Below the pieces are notes generated by a model. It was not told the origin of the DNA and searched no databases. It saw only the letters and a list, made by a program, of their open reading frames with translations. Of a DNA stretch of 64,000 nt, positions 16,697 through 25,225 are shown one piece after another. Positions within the stretch are counted from its first letter, which is position 1, and every line of letters begins with the position of its first letter. The DNA is from Aquipseudomonas alcaligenes_A (GTDB lineage: Bacteria > Pseudomonadota > Gammaproteobacteria > Pseudomonadales > Pseudomonadaceae), in assembly GCA_048595745.1 (NCBI GenBank), contig CP184361.1; one strand, 5' to 3'. A program made the position numbers and the translations under genes.

Positions 16697-17386
16697 TCCG
16701 GGGCGCGCATCCTCGCCATCGAGGACGATGTCCTGCTGGCCAGTCATCTGCAGCAGCACCTGTCGCAATGCGGCTTCGCGGTGACTCTGCAGCACGACGG
16801 TGCGTTGGGGCTGGCGCAGGCCTGTAACGAGGACTTCGACCTGGTGCTGCTGGATGTCCTGCTGCCCGGGCGCAACGGCCTCGAGGCGCTGGCCGAGTTG
16901 CGCTGCCGGCGCAGCGTGCCGGTGATCCTGATGTCGGCCCTGGGCGCCGAGCAGGATCGCATCGCCGGCTTCAGCCAGGGCGCCGACGACTATCTGCCCA
17001 AGCCCTTCGCCATGGCCGAGCTGGAAGTACGCATCGCCGCCATCCTGCGCCGTGTGGCCTACGAGCGCCGCCGACACGAGCCGGCGGTGGATGGAGGTCT
17101 GCGCTTCGATGAGTCGCGCGGCGATGTCTGCCACGAAGGGCAGTGGGCGCAACTGACCCTCACCGAATTTCGCCTGCTGGAGCTGCTCGCAGCGCACTCG
17201 GGCGAGGTGCTGAGCAAGGCTTTCCTCTATCAGCAGGTATTGCACCGTCCGTATTCGGCCCACGACCGTGTACTCGACATGCACGTTAGCCATATCCGCC
17301 GAAAACTGCAGGCCGTCAGTTACCTGGGCGGGCGCCTGGAGACGGTGTGGGGGCGCGGCTACCTGTTCAGTGGCGAGGAAGCCTGA
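16691..17386 (+). CDS. pirR: Response regulator of siderophore receptor operon, PirR
   Basis: OmpR-family activator that responds to the PirS kinase. The product is 231 residues. The receiver domain (~6-118) has acidic residues EDD (~11-13), phosphoacceptor Asp55 in LVLLDVLLPGRNG, Ser in LMSALG and Lys in YLPKPF (~105). The winged-helix DNA-binding domain (~130-228) ends VWGRGYLFSGEEA. The gene name follows its place between gacS and pirS-pirA, as in P. aeruginosa PA0929; PfeR is a close paralogue and cannot be excluded. The kinase gene begins directly after its stop. Confidence 0.85.
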   Translation: MNSGARILAIEDDVLLASHLQQHLSQCGFAVTLQHDGALGLAQACNEDFDLVLLDVLLPGRNGLEALAELRCRRSVPVILMSALGAEQDRIAGFSQGADDYLPKPFAMAELEVRIAAILRRVAYERRRHEPAVDGGLRFDESRGDVCHEGQWAQLTLTEFRLLELLAAHSGEVLSKAFLYQQVLHRPYSAHDRVLDMHVSHIRRKLQAVSYLGGRLETVWGRGYLFSGEEA

Positions 17387-18727
17387 GTGCTGTCCCGACA
17401 TTCGCTGTTCTGGCGTCTTGCGCTACTGCAGGTGGGATTCTGCCTGCTGATGGTCTGGCTGGTGTGGTACTGGGGCGGTAGCGTCGAGCGGCTTGGCTAC
17501 TACCTGCGTGCCGACGACCAGCGTCAGCTGCTGGGCTACGCCGCCGAGGCCGAGCAGGCCTGGCGTGCCGGCGGGCGCGCCGGTGTCGATGATTGGCTGG
17601 CGGACATGCGCCGCCGCGAGAGTGGCTGGGTGGCGGTACTCGGGCCGGGGCTGCATTCGCTGTCCAGCCGGACGCTGAGTGCGGCCGAACTGGAGCGTCT
17701 GACCTTCGTGCGGCGCATCGACTGGCCGATGAGCAAGCGCAGCATTGGCCTGCCTAGCCTTCTGGTGCCGTTCCCGGGCGCGCCGGAGGCCGGCCGTCTG
17801 GCCATCGAGCTGCCCGAGCGCATGCTGCCGCCGGGCTTCACCCTGGCGACCCAGCTGCTGGTGCATGGCCTGGTGCCGGGCGTGCTGGCGCTGCTGCTGT
17901 GCCTGCTGATCTACCGCCAGCTGATCGCACCGCTCAAGCACCTGCGTGAGCAGGCCGACGCCCTGCGCGGCGACCATCTGAGCACCCGCGTGGCGCCGCA
18001 GGTCAGCCGCCGCGACGACGAGCTGGGCGCGCTGGGCCGTGCCTTCGACCACATGGCCGAGCGCCTGGAACACACGGTGAGCTATCAGCGCCAACTGCTG
18101 CGCGACCTGTCACACGAGCTGCGCACGCCACTGTCGCGCCTGCGCGTGGCCGGCGAGTGCGCCAGCGACCTGGAGATGCTGCGCCAGCGCCTGGAGCGCG
18201 AAGTGCAGTGCATGCAGCGCCTGGTCGACGACACTCTGGAGCTTGTCTGGCTGGACACCGAGCGGCCTCAGCCGGCGTTGGAGACAATCGATGTGTCGGC
18301 TCTGTGGGGCGTGCTCGCCGAGGATGCCTGCTTCGAGAGTGGCTGGGAGGCCGCGCGTTTGAGCTGCGAACTGCCCGCCGAGTGCCGGGTACGCGGCCAT
18401 CTCAACGGCCTGGCCCAGGCGCTGGAGAACATCCTGCGCAATGCCATCCGCCATTCGCCGGTGGACGGTGTGGTGCGCCTGCGCGGGCAGCGGCAGGGCA
18501 CGCACTGGCTGCTGCACCTCGAGGACCAGGGCGGCGGTGTGCCCGCGCAGGAGCTGGAGACCATCTTCCGTCCATTCACCCGGCTATGTGCCGCGCGACC
18601 AGGCGGCGAGGGCTTCGGCCTGGGGCTGGCCATTGCCCGTGGCGCCCTGCGCATGCAGGGGGGCGAGTTGTGGGCGGAGAACGCGGCGCAAGGCCTGCGC
18701 CTGAGCCTGCGGCTGCCAAGTGTATAG
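17387..18727 (+). CDS. pirS: Sensor histidine kinase PirS
   Basis: Inner-membrane kinase of the pair that induces the siderophore receptor. The product is 446 residues starting at GTG immediately after the pirR stop. Two membrane segments lie at ~8-28 and ~156-178, with a periplasmic sensor of ~125 residues between. HAMP (~180-232), HisKA with His243 in RDLSHELRTPLSRLRV, then HATPase with N box ALENILRNAIRHSP, G1 LEDQGGGVPAQEL and G2 GEGFGLGLAIARG. The periplasmic domain presumably senses siderophore-linked signals. All catalytic motifs are intact. Confidence 0.86.
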   Translation: MLSRHSLFWRLALLQVGFCLLMVWLVWYWGGSVERLGYYLRADDQRQLLGYAAEAEQAWRAGGRAGVDDWLADMRRRESGWVAVLGPGLHSLSSRTLSAAELERLTFVRRIDWPMSKRSIGLPSLLVPFPGAPEAGRLAIELPERMLPPGFTLATQLLVHGLVPGVLALLLCLLIYRQLIAPLKHLREQADALRGDHLSTRVAPQVSRRDDELGALGRAFDHMAERLEHTVSYQRQLLRDLSHELRTPLSRLRVAGECASDLEMLRQRLEREVQCMQRLVDDTLELVWLDTERPQPALETIDVSALWGVLAEDACFESGWEAARLSCELPAECRVRGHLNGLAQALENILRNAIRHSPVDGVVRLRGQRQGTHWLLHLEDQGGGVPAQELETIFRPFTRLCAARPGGEGFGLGLAIARGALRMQGGELWAENAAQGLRLSLRLPSV

Positions 18728-18753
18728 ATTGTAAATTAGATTTACTGACAAAT

Positions 18754-18772
18754 AGGAATTAATATCATTTGC
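18754..18772. promoter_or_regulatory. Putative Fur box upstream of pirA
   Basis: In the AT-rich gap between pirS and pirA, the minus-strand 19-mer GCAAATGATATTAATTCCT matches the Fur consensus at about 12 of 19 positions with the 6-6-1-6 spacing. It lies about 90 bases before the pirA start. Confidence 0.4.
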
Positions 18773-18862
18773 GCCGATTTCCATGCGCGGTGCATGGTCG
18801 CCTCGGCACTGCCAGCCCTCGATCCTCTCCCGCGCCTGTCCTTGTCTTCAGGAGATTGATCG

Positions 18863-21076
18863 ATGTCCGCGCGATTCACCTTGAGTCACCTGTCCCTCGC
18901 CCTGCTGGCCGCTACGGCCACCTCGCTGCAGGCTGCGCCTGATGCTGCGGCGCCTGCCGAGCAGGCCGTGCTGCTGCAGGAAACCCAGGTACTGGGAACC
19001 GCCGAGGAGGAGCTGAAGCAGGCGCCGGGCGTTTCCATCATCACCGCCGAGGACATCCGCAAGCTGCCGCCGACCAACGACCTGGCGGAGATCATCCGCC
19101 GCGAGCCCGGGGTCAACCTGACCGGCAACAGCACCAGCGGCAATCGTGGCAACAACCGCCAGATCGACCTGCGCGGCATGGGCCCGGAAAACACCCTGAT
19201 CCTCATCGACGGCCAGCCGTCCACCTCGCGCAATGCCGTACGCTACGGCTGGAACGGCGATCGCGATACCCGCGGCGAGACCAACTGGGTGCCGGCCGAG
19301 CAGGTTGAACGCATTGAGATCCTGCGTGGCCCGGCCGCCGCGCGTTATGGTTCGGGAGCCATGGGCGGGGTGGTCAATATCATCACCAAGCGCCCGACCG
19401 ACAAGCTCAGCGGCTCCGTTACCGCCTACACCTCGCTGCCGGAAGACGATGCCGAGGGCATGAGCAAGCGCACCAACTTCAGTCTCAGTGGTCCGCTCGG
19501 CGAGGCGTTCTCCTTCCGCCTGTACGGTGGCGCCAGCACCACCGACGCCGACGATGCCGACATCAACGCCGCGCACCAGGCCACCGAGGATGCTCTGGTT
19601 TCCGGGCGCGAGGGCGTGCGCAACAAGGACATCAACGCGTTGCTCAGCTGGCAGCTGAACCCCGAGCAGAGCCTCGACCTGGAGGCCGGCTACAGCCGCC
19701 AGGGCAATATCTACGCCGGCGACACAATGAACAACAACGGCGGTGGCAACCCCGAGTTCATCAATAGCCTGTATGGCCATGAAACCAACGTGATGCAGCG
19801 CAGCAACTACGCGCTGACCCACAAGGGCGATTTCGACTGGGGAAGCTCCAAGGCCTCGCTGAGCTACGACTACACGCGCAACTGGCGTCTCAACGAGGGG
19901 CTGGCCGGCGGCCCCGAGGGCGCGCCGAGCGAGGGCGCCGGGGCCTTCATGTCGCGCCTGCGCAATACTCGCGCCAACGCTGAGGTCAACCTGCCGCTGA
20001 GCGCCGGCCTCGAGCAGGTGCTGACCCTGGGCAGCGAGTACCTGTACGAGTCGCTCAACGATCCTGGCTCGCTGCGCGCGCAGAGTTTCGATCCGAACAG
20101 CGGCGACATCCCCGGCTTCAGCCGTGACCAGACCAAGACCACCGCGCACAGCTACGCGCTGTTCGCCGAGGACAATATCCAGCTGGGCGACCGTACCATC
20201 ATCACCCCCGGGTTGCGCTTCGATGACCATGAAGAGTACGGCGGCAACTGGAGCCCGAGCCTGAATGCCTCGCACGAGCTGACCGACGAACTGACCCTGA
20301 AGGGCGGTATCGCTCGTGCCTACAAGACGCCCAACCTTTATCAATCGAATCCCGGCTACCTGCTGTACAGCCGCGGCAACGGCTGCAATGCCAGCGAAAC
20401 CAACCGCGGCGGCTGCTACCTGGTGGGCAATCCGGACCTCGAGCCGGAAACCAGTATCAACAAGGAAATCGGCCTGGCCTTCGACAAGGGCAGCTGGCGT
20501 ACCAGCGCCACTTATTTCCGCAACGACTATCGCAACAAGATCGTCGGCAGCAACCAATACATCGCCCGCCTGAGCAACGGGCGCCGCCTGCTGCAGTGGG
20601 AGAACACCGATGAGGCCGTAGTCGAGGGCGTGGAGGGCAACCTGTTCGTCACGCTCAGCCCGCAGCTGGAGTGGAACACCAACTTCACCTACATGCTCGA
20701 GTCTGAGGACAAGCAGACCGGCGAGCCGCTGAGCGTGATTCCCGAATACACCCTCAATAGCAGCCTCGACTGGCAGGTGACCCAGCAGCTGTCGCTGCAA
20801 CTGACCGGCACCTATTACGGCAAGCAGGAGGCGCCTAGCCTGAACCGCCGTACCGGCCAGGCGATCGACGCGGAAGCGCAGCAGGACCTCGACCCCTATG
20901 GCCTGCTCGGTGTCAGCGCCGGTTACGAGTTCAACTCGAACTACAGCCTGCGCGTCGGCATCAGCAACCTGCTCGACAAGCAGATCTACCGCGAAGGCAA
21001 CGCCAACGACGCCGGTGCCAACACCTACAACGAGCCGGGACGCGCCTATTTCGCGTCGGTCACCGCCTCGTTCTGA
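18863..21076 (+). CDS. pirA: TonB-dependent catecholate siderophore receptor (FepA/PirA type)
   Basis: Outer-membrane gated channel for ferric catecholate siderophores such as enterobactin. The product is 737 residues. The signal peptide ends near VTSLQA-A (1-24); the TonB-box region is EETQVLGTAEEELKQAPG-like at ~40-55. The plug domain (~55-175) has the FepA-type signature IDLRGMGPENTLILIDGQPS and VERIEILRGPAAARYGSGAM. A 22-strand barrel follows, ending ...YFASVTASF with terminal Phe. The extracellular loop CNASETNRGGCYLVGNPDLE has a conserved disulphide pair. It lies downstream of pirRS, a position matching PA0931; PfeA is the alternative. Confidence 0.92.
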   Translation: MSARFTLSHLSLALLAATATSLQAAPDAAAPAEQAVLLQETQVLGTAEEELKQAPGVSIITAEDIRKLPPTNDLAEIIRREPGVNLTGNSTSGNRGNNRQIDLRGMGPENTLILIDGQPSTSRNAVRYGWNGDRDTRGETNWVPAEQVERIEILRGPAAARYGSGAMGGVVNIITKRPTDKLSGSVTAYTSLPEDDAEGMSKRTNFSLSGPLGEAFSFRLYGGASTTDADDADINAAHQATEDALVSGREGVRNKDINALLSWQLNPEQSLDLEAGYSRQGNIYAGDTMNNNGGGNPEFINSLYGHETNVMQRSNYALTHKGDFDWGSSKASLSYDYTRNWRLNEGLAGGPEGAPSEGAGAFMSRLRNTRANAEVNLPLSAGLEQVLTLGSEYLYESLNDPGSLRAQSFDPNSGDIPGFSRDQTKTTAHSYALFAEDNIQLGDRTIITPGLRFDDHEEYGGNWSPSLNASHELTDELTLKGGIARAYKTPNLYQSNPGYLLYSRGNGCNASETNRGGCYLVGNPDLEPETSINKEIGLAFDKGSWRTSATYFRNDYRNKIVGSNQYIARLSNGRRLLQWENTDEAVVEGVEGNLFVTLSPQLEWNTNFTYMLESEDKQTGEPLSVIPEYTLNSSLDWQVTQQLSLQLTGTYYGKQEAPSLNRRTGQAIDAEAQQDLDPYGLLGVSAGYEFNSNYSLRVGISNLLDKQIYREGNANDAGANTYNEPGRAYFASVTASF

Positions 21077-21093
21077 CTCAGCCCTTGCTCCTT

Positions 21094-21117
21094 GCCCGCC
21101 GTTGCGGCGGGCTTTCG
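21094..21117 (+). terminator. Weak terminator or attenuator after pirA
   Basis: Stem GCCCGCC/GGCGGGC is followed only by TTTC. It may lower, not stop, transcription into the esterase operon. Confidence 0.4.
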
Positions 21118-21166
21118 GCTCCGCTCGGCTCAGGCTCGGCGGGGCCTCTCCTTGAGAGGTATCCGC

Positions 21167-22099
21167 ATGCGTGCCCCGATCGCCGCATTGCTCGCCCTGA
21201 TGAGCCTGCTGGCGCCCGTCGCTCTGGCCAGTCCCCCGGCCGAGCAGCACCTCGGCGCCACCTTGGTCGAGCGTGGCTCGGCCTACTACCGCTTCGAGCA
21301 CTTCGAGCTGGCCTCGGCCGACGGCCAGCGCTACTACCGGGTGCGCCTGGGCATTCCCTGGCGCGCCGCCCCGGCGAGCGGTCATCCGGTGCTCTATCTG
21401 CTCGACGGTAATGCCGTCCTGGCCGCCCTGCGCGAGGACTGGCTGGCCGAGCTGGAGCAGGGCACACCACCGCTGCTGGTGCTGATCGGCCCGGCCACTG
21501 AGCAGCGCCTGGACCTGGACGCGCGCATGTTCGACTACACCCCGGCGCCGCCTGCCGGGCCGGGTGCTGCGGACCCCATGCTGGGCGGTCGGCCCAGCGG
21601 CGGCGCGGCGGCGTTCCGCGCCCTGCTGGTGCAGCGCATTCGCCCCGAGGTGGCTCGTCGGGTAGCCGTGGACGAGGCGCGTCAGGGCCTGTGGGGGCAC
21701 TCGCTGGGCGGCCTGTATGTGCTCGACAGCCTGTTCAGCGCGCCGGCCGACTTCCAGTTCTATATAGCCGCCAGCCCGTCGTTGTGGTGGCAGTCCGGTC
21801 TGTTGCTACAGCGCCACCCGGATTTCCCGGGGGCCGCGGCGCGACTGCTGATCCTGCGCGGCAGCGACGAGCGCCCGTCAGGCGCGCAGCTTGCCGCCGA
21901 TTCCGCACGGGCCCGGGCGATGGCGGCATTACCGGCGGACGCGCCGCAACGGCTGGCCGAGCGCCTGGATGCGCTGCCCGGTGTGGACGCCGAGTTCCAT
22001 GCGTTCGCCGGCCTGGGCCACGGGCCGATGCTGGCCGCTTCGCTGCGTCCGGCCCTGCGCCTGCTCGCCGGCCTGGCACCGCTGGAGGACCGTCGATGA
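21167..22099 (+). CDS. Periplasmic siderophore esterase (PfeE/IroE-like alpha/beta hydrolase)
   Basis: Probable hydrolase of the trilactone backbone of ferric enterobactin in the periplasm, releasing iron. The product is 310 residues from ATG 21167. The signal peptide is at 1-22 (ALLALMSLLAPVALA-SPPA). Nucleophile elbow GHSLGGLYVLDSLF (Ser ~185), oxyanion region PVLYLLDGNAVLAAL (~75-90), and C-terminal His in FAGLGHGPMLA (~285). The fold matches the IroE/Fes/PfeE group (esterase family). Location beside a FepA-type receptor supports the role. Its stop overlaps the next ATG by four bases. In P. aeruginosa the equivalent gene adjoins pfeA, not pirA. Confidence 0.87.
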   Translation: MRAPIAALLALMSLLAPVALASPPAEQHLGATLVERGSAYYRFEHFELASADGQRYYRVRLGIPWRAAPASGHPVLYLLDGNAVLAALREDWLAELEQGTPPLLVLIGPATEQRLDLDARMFDYTPAPPAGPGAADPMLGGRPSGGAAAFRALLVQRIRPEVARRVAVDEARQGLWGHSLGGLYVLDSLFSAPADFQFYIAASPSLWWQSGLLLQRHPDFPGAAARLLILRGSDERPSGAQLAADSARARAMAALPADAPQRLAERLDALPGVDAEFHAFAGLGHGPMLAASLRPALRLLAGLAPLEDRR

Positions 22100-22365
22100 A
22101 CGCCGTGTTTGCCCGGGCCATGGCCGCCGTGTTCGGAGGCTACGCCTTTACCTACGCCTTCACCGCCTGCCTGGCGCGCCTGCTGCCCCTGGAGCGGATC
22201 GACGCACTGCTGGTCGCCAGCCTGCCGATGTTCGTCGTCTACACCCTGGCGGTGCTCTGGGCTTTCGCCGGGCGCGATGCCTGGCGCGCCTGGCTGGGCC
22301 TGCCATTGGCGATGCCGCTGGCGCTGATCGGCTTCTGGCCGCAACTGTTGGAGCGTCTGGGATGA
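22096..22365 (+). CDS. DUF3649 small membrane protein of iron-uptake operon
   Basis: The product is 89 residues with three membrane segments at about 8-28, 38-60 and 66-84 (LLVASLPMFVVYTLAVLWAF). It resembles the DUF3649 family, found next to PepSY and DUF3325 proteins beside TonB receptors; function is unknown. It overlaps the esterase gene upstream and the PepSY gene downstream by four bases each, so it is translationally coupled. Confidence 0.85.
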   Translation: MNAVFARAMAAVFGGYAFTYAFTACLARLLPLERIDALLVASLPMFVVYTLAVLWAFAGRDAWRAWLGLPLAMPLALIGFWPQLLERLG

Positions 22366-23897
22366 AGAAAAGGACCCTGACCCAGGCCATGGCCTGGCTG
22401 CATACCTGGGGCGGCCTGCTGTTCGGCTGGCCGCTGTTCGCCATCTTCCTGACCGGCAGCCTGGCGGTGTTCGACCATGAGATCGATCACTGGATGCAGC
22501 CGGAGATCCAGCGCCAGGAGGTGTCGATCGCCCAGGCCGCCGAGCATGCCTTGGCCTACCTGCAGCGCCATCACGCCGATGCCGGGGCGTGGAACATCGC
22601 CCTGCCCAGCGAGCGTGATCCGGGCCTGCGGGTGACCGCCGGCGACCGCCGCCGTGGTATCAGCACCGATCTCGACCCGCGCACGGGCGAGCCGCTCAAG
22701 GTGCGCGAGGCGGCCGGTGGCAGCTTCTTCTTCCACTTCCACTACACCCTCAATCTGCCGCGGCAGATCGGCATCTGGGTGGTCGGCCTGGTGGCGCTGG
22801 CGACCCTGGCAACCCTGGTCAGCGGCATCGTCATCCACAAGAAGCTGTTCAAGGAGTTCTTCACCTTCCGCCCGAACAAGGGCCAGCGCTCCTGGCTGGA
22901 TGCGCATAACGCCGCCGGCGTGCTGCTGATGCCTTTTCACCTGATGATCGTCTACACCGGGCTGATCATCTTCGGCCTGATCTATGTCCCGGCGGCGCTG
23001 CAGGCGCTATACGGCGGCGATGTTGAAGCCTTCTTCGCGGAACAGATCCAGGCGCCGCCGCACAGCCATGGCCCCAGTCGCGCCCCGGCCGCACCATTGG
23101 TGGCGCTCGCGCCGCTGCTGCAGCAGGCCGAGCAGCGCATGGGCCCGCTTGCCGGGCTGAGCATCCAGCACCCCGGTCGCGCCGATGCGCGCATCGAGGT
23201 GCGTCGCGTGCTGGGCAACCGTATCGCCCTGAGCAAGGGCCACAACATGGTGTTCGACGGTGTCAGCGGCGCGCTGCTCGCCGGCCCGCCGGAGCTGCGC
23301 CCCACGGTGCTGACCCAGCGGGTGATGTTCGGCCTGCACTTCGCCCAGTTCGGCGGCTACCCGATGCGCTGGCTGTACTTCTTCTGCGGCCTGGTCGGCA
23401 GCGCGATGATCGCCAGCGGGCTGGTGCTGTTCACCGTCAAGCGCCGGCGCAAGTACCTGGTGGAGGGCAGGGCGGGGGACTTCGGTCATCGCCTGGTGGA
23501 GGGGCTCAATGTCGCGGTGGTCGCCGGCCTGGTGCTGGCCTGCATCGGCCTGTTCTGGGTCAACCGCCTGTTGCCGGTGGAGCTGGCCCAGCGCGCCGGC
23601 TGGGAGCTGCGCCTGTTCTTCGCGCTCTGGGCGCTGAGCCTGGTACACGGCTGGTGCCGCCCGCACCTGCAGGCCTGGCGCGAACAGCTCGGTGTCGCGG
23701 CGCTGCTGTGCCTGGGGCTGCCGCTGCTCAGTGCGCTGACCCTGCAGCGGCCCTGGGCCGACAGCGGGCACCTGCTGCTGGAGCTGACGGCGGCAGGCAT
23801 CGGCCTGTTGCTGGCCTGGACCGCGCGGCGGATCGGCCAGCGTGGCGCCCAGCCACTGTCGCGCCGGGCGGCGCGCCCGCTGGCGGAGGTGAACTGA
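22362..23897 (+). CDS. PepSY-associated membrane protein (siderophore iron reduction)
   Basis: The product is 511 residues with an N-terminal membrane helix (~18-38), two PepSY-like periplasmic regions, and further helices at ~145-168, 190-220, 345-370, 395-415 and 430-490. Conserved histidines at helix ends (FDHEIDHWM, FFHFHYTLNLP, DAHNAAGVLLMPFHLMIVY, HFAQFGG) could bind haem, as proposed for PepSY-TM proteins that reduce siderophore-bound Fe(III) at the inner membrane. The gene lies in a four-gene operon with the esterase, which supports a role in releasing iron. Confidence 0.88.
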   Translation: MKKRTLTQAMAWLHTWGGLLFGWPLFAIFLTGSLAVFDHEIDHWMQPEIQRQEVSIAQAAEHALAYLQRHHADAGAWNIALPSERDPGLRVTAGDRRRGISTDLDPRTGEPLKVREAAGGSFFFHFHYTLNLPRQIGIWVVGLVALATLATLVSGIVIHKKLFKEFFTFRPNKGQRSWLDAHNAAGVLLMPFHLMIVYTGLIIFGLIYVPAALQALYGGDVEAFFAEQIQAPPHSHGPSRAPAAPLVALAPLLQQAEQRMGPLAGLSIQHPGRADARIEVRRVLGNRIALSKGHNMVFDGVSGALLAGPPELRPTVLTQRVMFGLHFAQFGGYPMRWLYFFCGLVGSAMIASGLVLFTVKRRRKYLVEGRAGDFGHRLVEGLNVAVVAGLVLACIGLFWVNRLLPVELAQRAGWELRLFFALWALSLVHGWCRPHLQAWREQLGVAALLCLGLPLLSALTLQRPWADSGHLLLELTAAGIGLLLAWTARRIGQRGAQPLSRRAARPLAEVN

Positions 23898-23898
23898 G

Positions 23899-24237
23899 AT
23901 GCTGAGCGCTTTCTTCGCCGGGCTGCTGCTCGCCTATGCCGGCATGGCCGCGCTGTGCCAGGGCCTGGAACGTCACTACAAGCAGGTCTGGCAGCGTCTG
24001 CCGCCGCCCGGGCGGCGCCGCGCCCTGCGCCTGCTCGGCTGGGCGCTGCTGGCGGCCAGCTTTGCCGCCAGCGTAGCGGCCTGGGGATGGGCCATGGGGC
24101 CGGTGGGCTGGTTCGGGCAGATCAGCCTGGCCGGCTTCGCCCTGGTCCTGCTGTTGCCCTACCAGCCGCGACTGGCGCTGCTCTGGCCGGGGCCGGCGCT
24201 GCTGGTGTGGCTGCTCTGCTGGCTGGCGGGCGGTTAG
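23899..24237 (+). CDS. DUF3325 small membrane protein
   Basis: The product is 112 residues with three membrane segments at about 3-20, 44-65 and 74-110 (ISLAGFALVLLLPYQPRLAL). It resembles DUF3325, a companion of PepSY-TM and DUF3649 proteins in iron-uptake operons. The ATG is two bases after the PepSY stop. It closes the accessory operon inserted between pirA and cysM. Confidence 0.85.
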   Translation: MLSAFFAGLLLAYAGMAALCQGLERHYKQVWQRLPPPGRRRALRLLGWALLAASFAASVAAWGWAMGPVGWFGQISLAGFALVLLLPYQPRLALLWPGPALLVWLLCWLAGG

Positions 24238-24335
24238 TGCCCCAAGTGTTGCCTTGCATGTAGCGCCGTTATGGTCGGCGGCGGTTTGCCGGTATCATGG
24301 CGCACCTGTTTCACGAACGGATGGCCCGCTTCGCC

Positions 24336-25220
24336 ATGACCCTGCAGTTTCCCACCATCGCCGACTGCATCGGCAACACCCCGCTGGTCCGCCTGCAACG
24401 CCTGCCCGGCACTGAGCGTAATCACCTGCTGGTGAAGCTCGAAGGCAACAACCCGGCCGGCTCTGTGAAGGACCGCCCGGCGCTGTCGATGATTTCCCGC
24501 GCCGAGCTGCGCGGCGACATCCAGCCCGGCGATGTGCTGATCGAAGCCACCAGCGGCAACACCGGCATCGCCCTGGCGATGGCGGCAGCGATCAAGGGTT
24601 ACAAGATGATCCTGATCATGCCCGGCAACTCCACCGAGGAGCGCAAGGCGGCGATGAGCGCCTATGGCGCCGAGCTGATCCTGGTGGACAACATGGAGGT
24701 GGCGCGCGATCTGGCCCTGGCCATGCAGGCCGAGGGCAAGGGCAAGGTGCTCGACCAGTTCGCCAACGGCGACAACCCCGAAGCGCACTACCGCAGTACC
24801 GGCCCGGAGATCTGGCGCCAGACCCAGGGCGCCATCACCCACTTCATCAGCTCGATGGGCACCACCGGTACCATCATGGGCACCTCGCGCTACCTCAAGG
24901 AACAGAACCCGGCGGTAGAGATCATCGGCCTGCAGCCGCAGGACGGTTCGGCCATCCCCGGCATCCGCCGCTGGCCGCAGGCGTACCTGCCGAGCATCTT
25001 CGACGCCAGCCGGGTCGACCGCGTCCTGGACATTTCCCAGGCCGAGGCCGAGGACATGATGCGCCGTCTGGCGCGTGAGGAAGGCATTTTCTGCGGCGTG
25101 TCGTCCGGCGGCGCGGTGGCGGCCATGCTCAAGCTGGCGCGCGAGACCGAGAATGCGGTGATGGTGGCGATCATCTGCGACCGCGGCGACCGCTACCTGT
25201 CTTCCGGGCTGTTCAATTAA
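24336..25220 (+). CDS. cysM: Cysteine synthase B
   Basis: PLP enzyme making cysteine from O-acetylserine and sulphide or thiosulphate. The product is 294 residues from MTLQFPTIADCIGNTPLVRL, the start used by Pseudomonas relatives; upstream in-frame ATGs at 24297 and 24321 are less likely. The PLP lysine is in NNPAGSVKDRPALSM (~44). The phosphate loop EATSGNTGIALAMAAA lies at ~69-84, and the Ser-rich cofactor site GVSSGGAVAAML at ~253. Next gene rlmD follows after five bases. Confidence 0.95.
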   Translation: MTLQFPTIADCIGNTPLVRLQRLPGTERNHLLVKLEGNNPAGSVKDRPALSMISRAELRGDIQPGDVLIEATSGNTGIALAMAAAIKGYKMILIMPGNSTEERKAAMSAYGAELILVDNMEVARDLALAMQAEGKGKVLDQFANGDNPEAHYRSTGPEIWRQTQGAITHFISSMGTTGTIMGTSRYLKEQNPAVEIIGLQPQDGSAIPGIRRWPQAYLPSIFDASRVDRVLDISQAEAEDMMRRLAREEGIFCGVSSGGAVAAMLKLARETENAVMVAIICDRGDRYLSSGLFN

Positions 25221-25225
25221 CCGAC

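Noticed and set aside
18848..21700. 950-codon minus-strand frame opposite pirA and the esterase
   Set aside because: It covers the antisense of two clear genes. No domain or start signal supports it.
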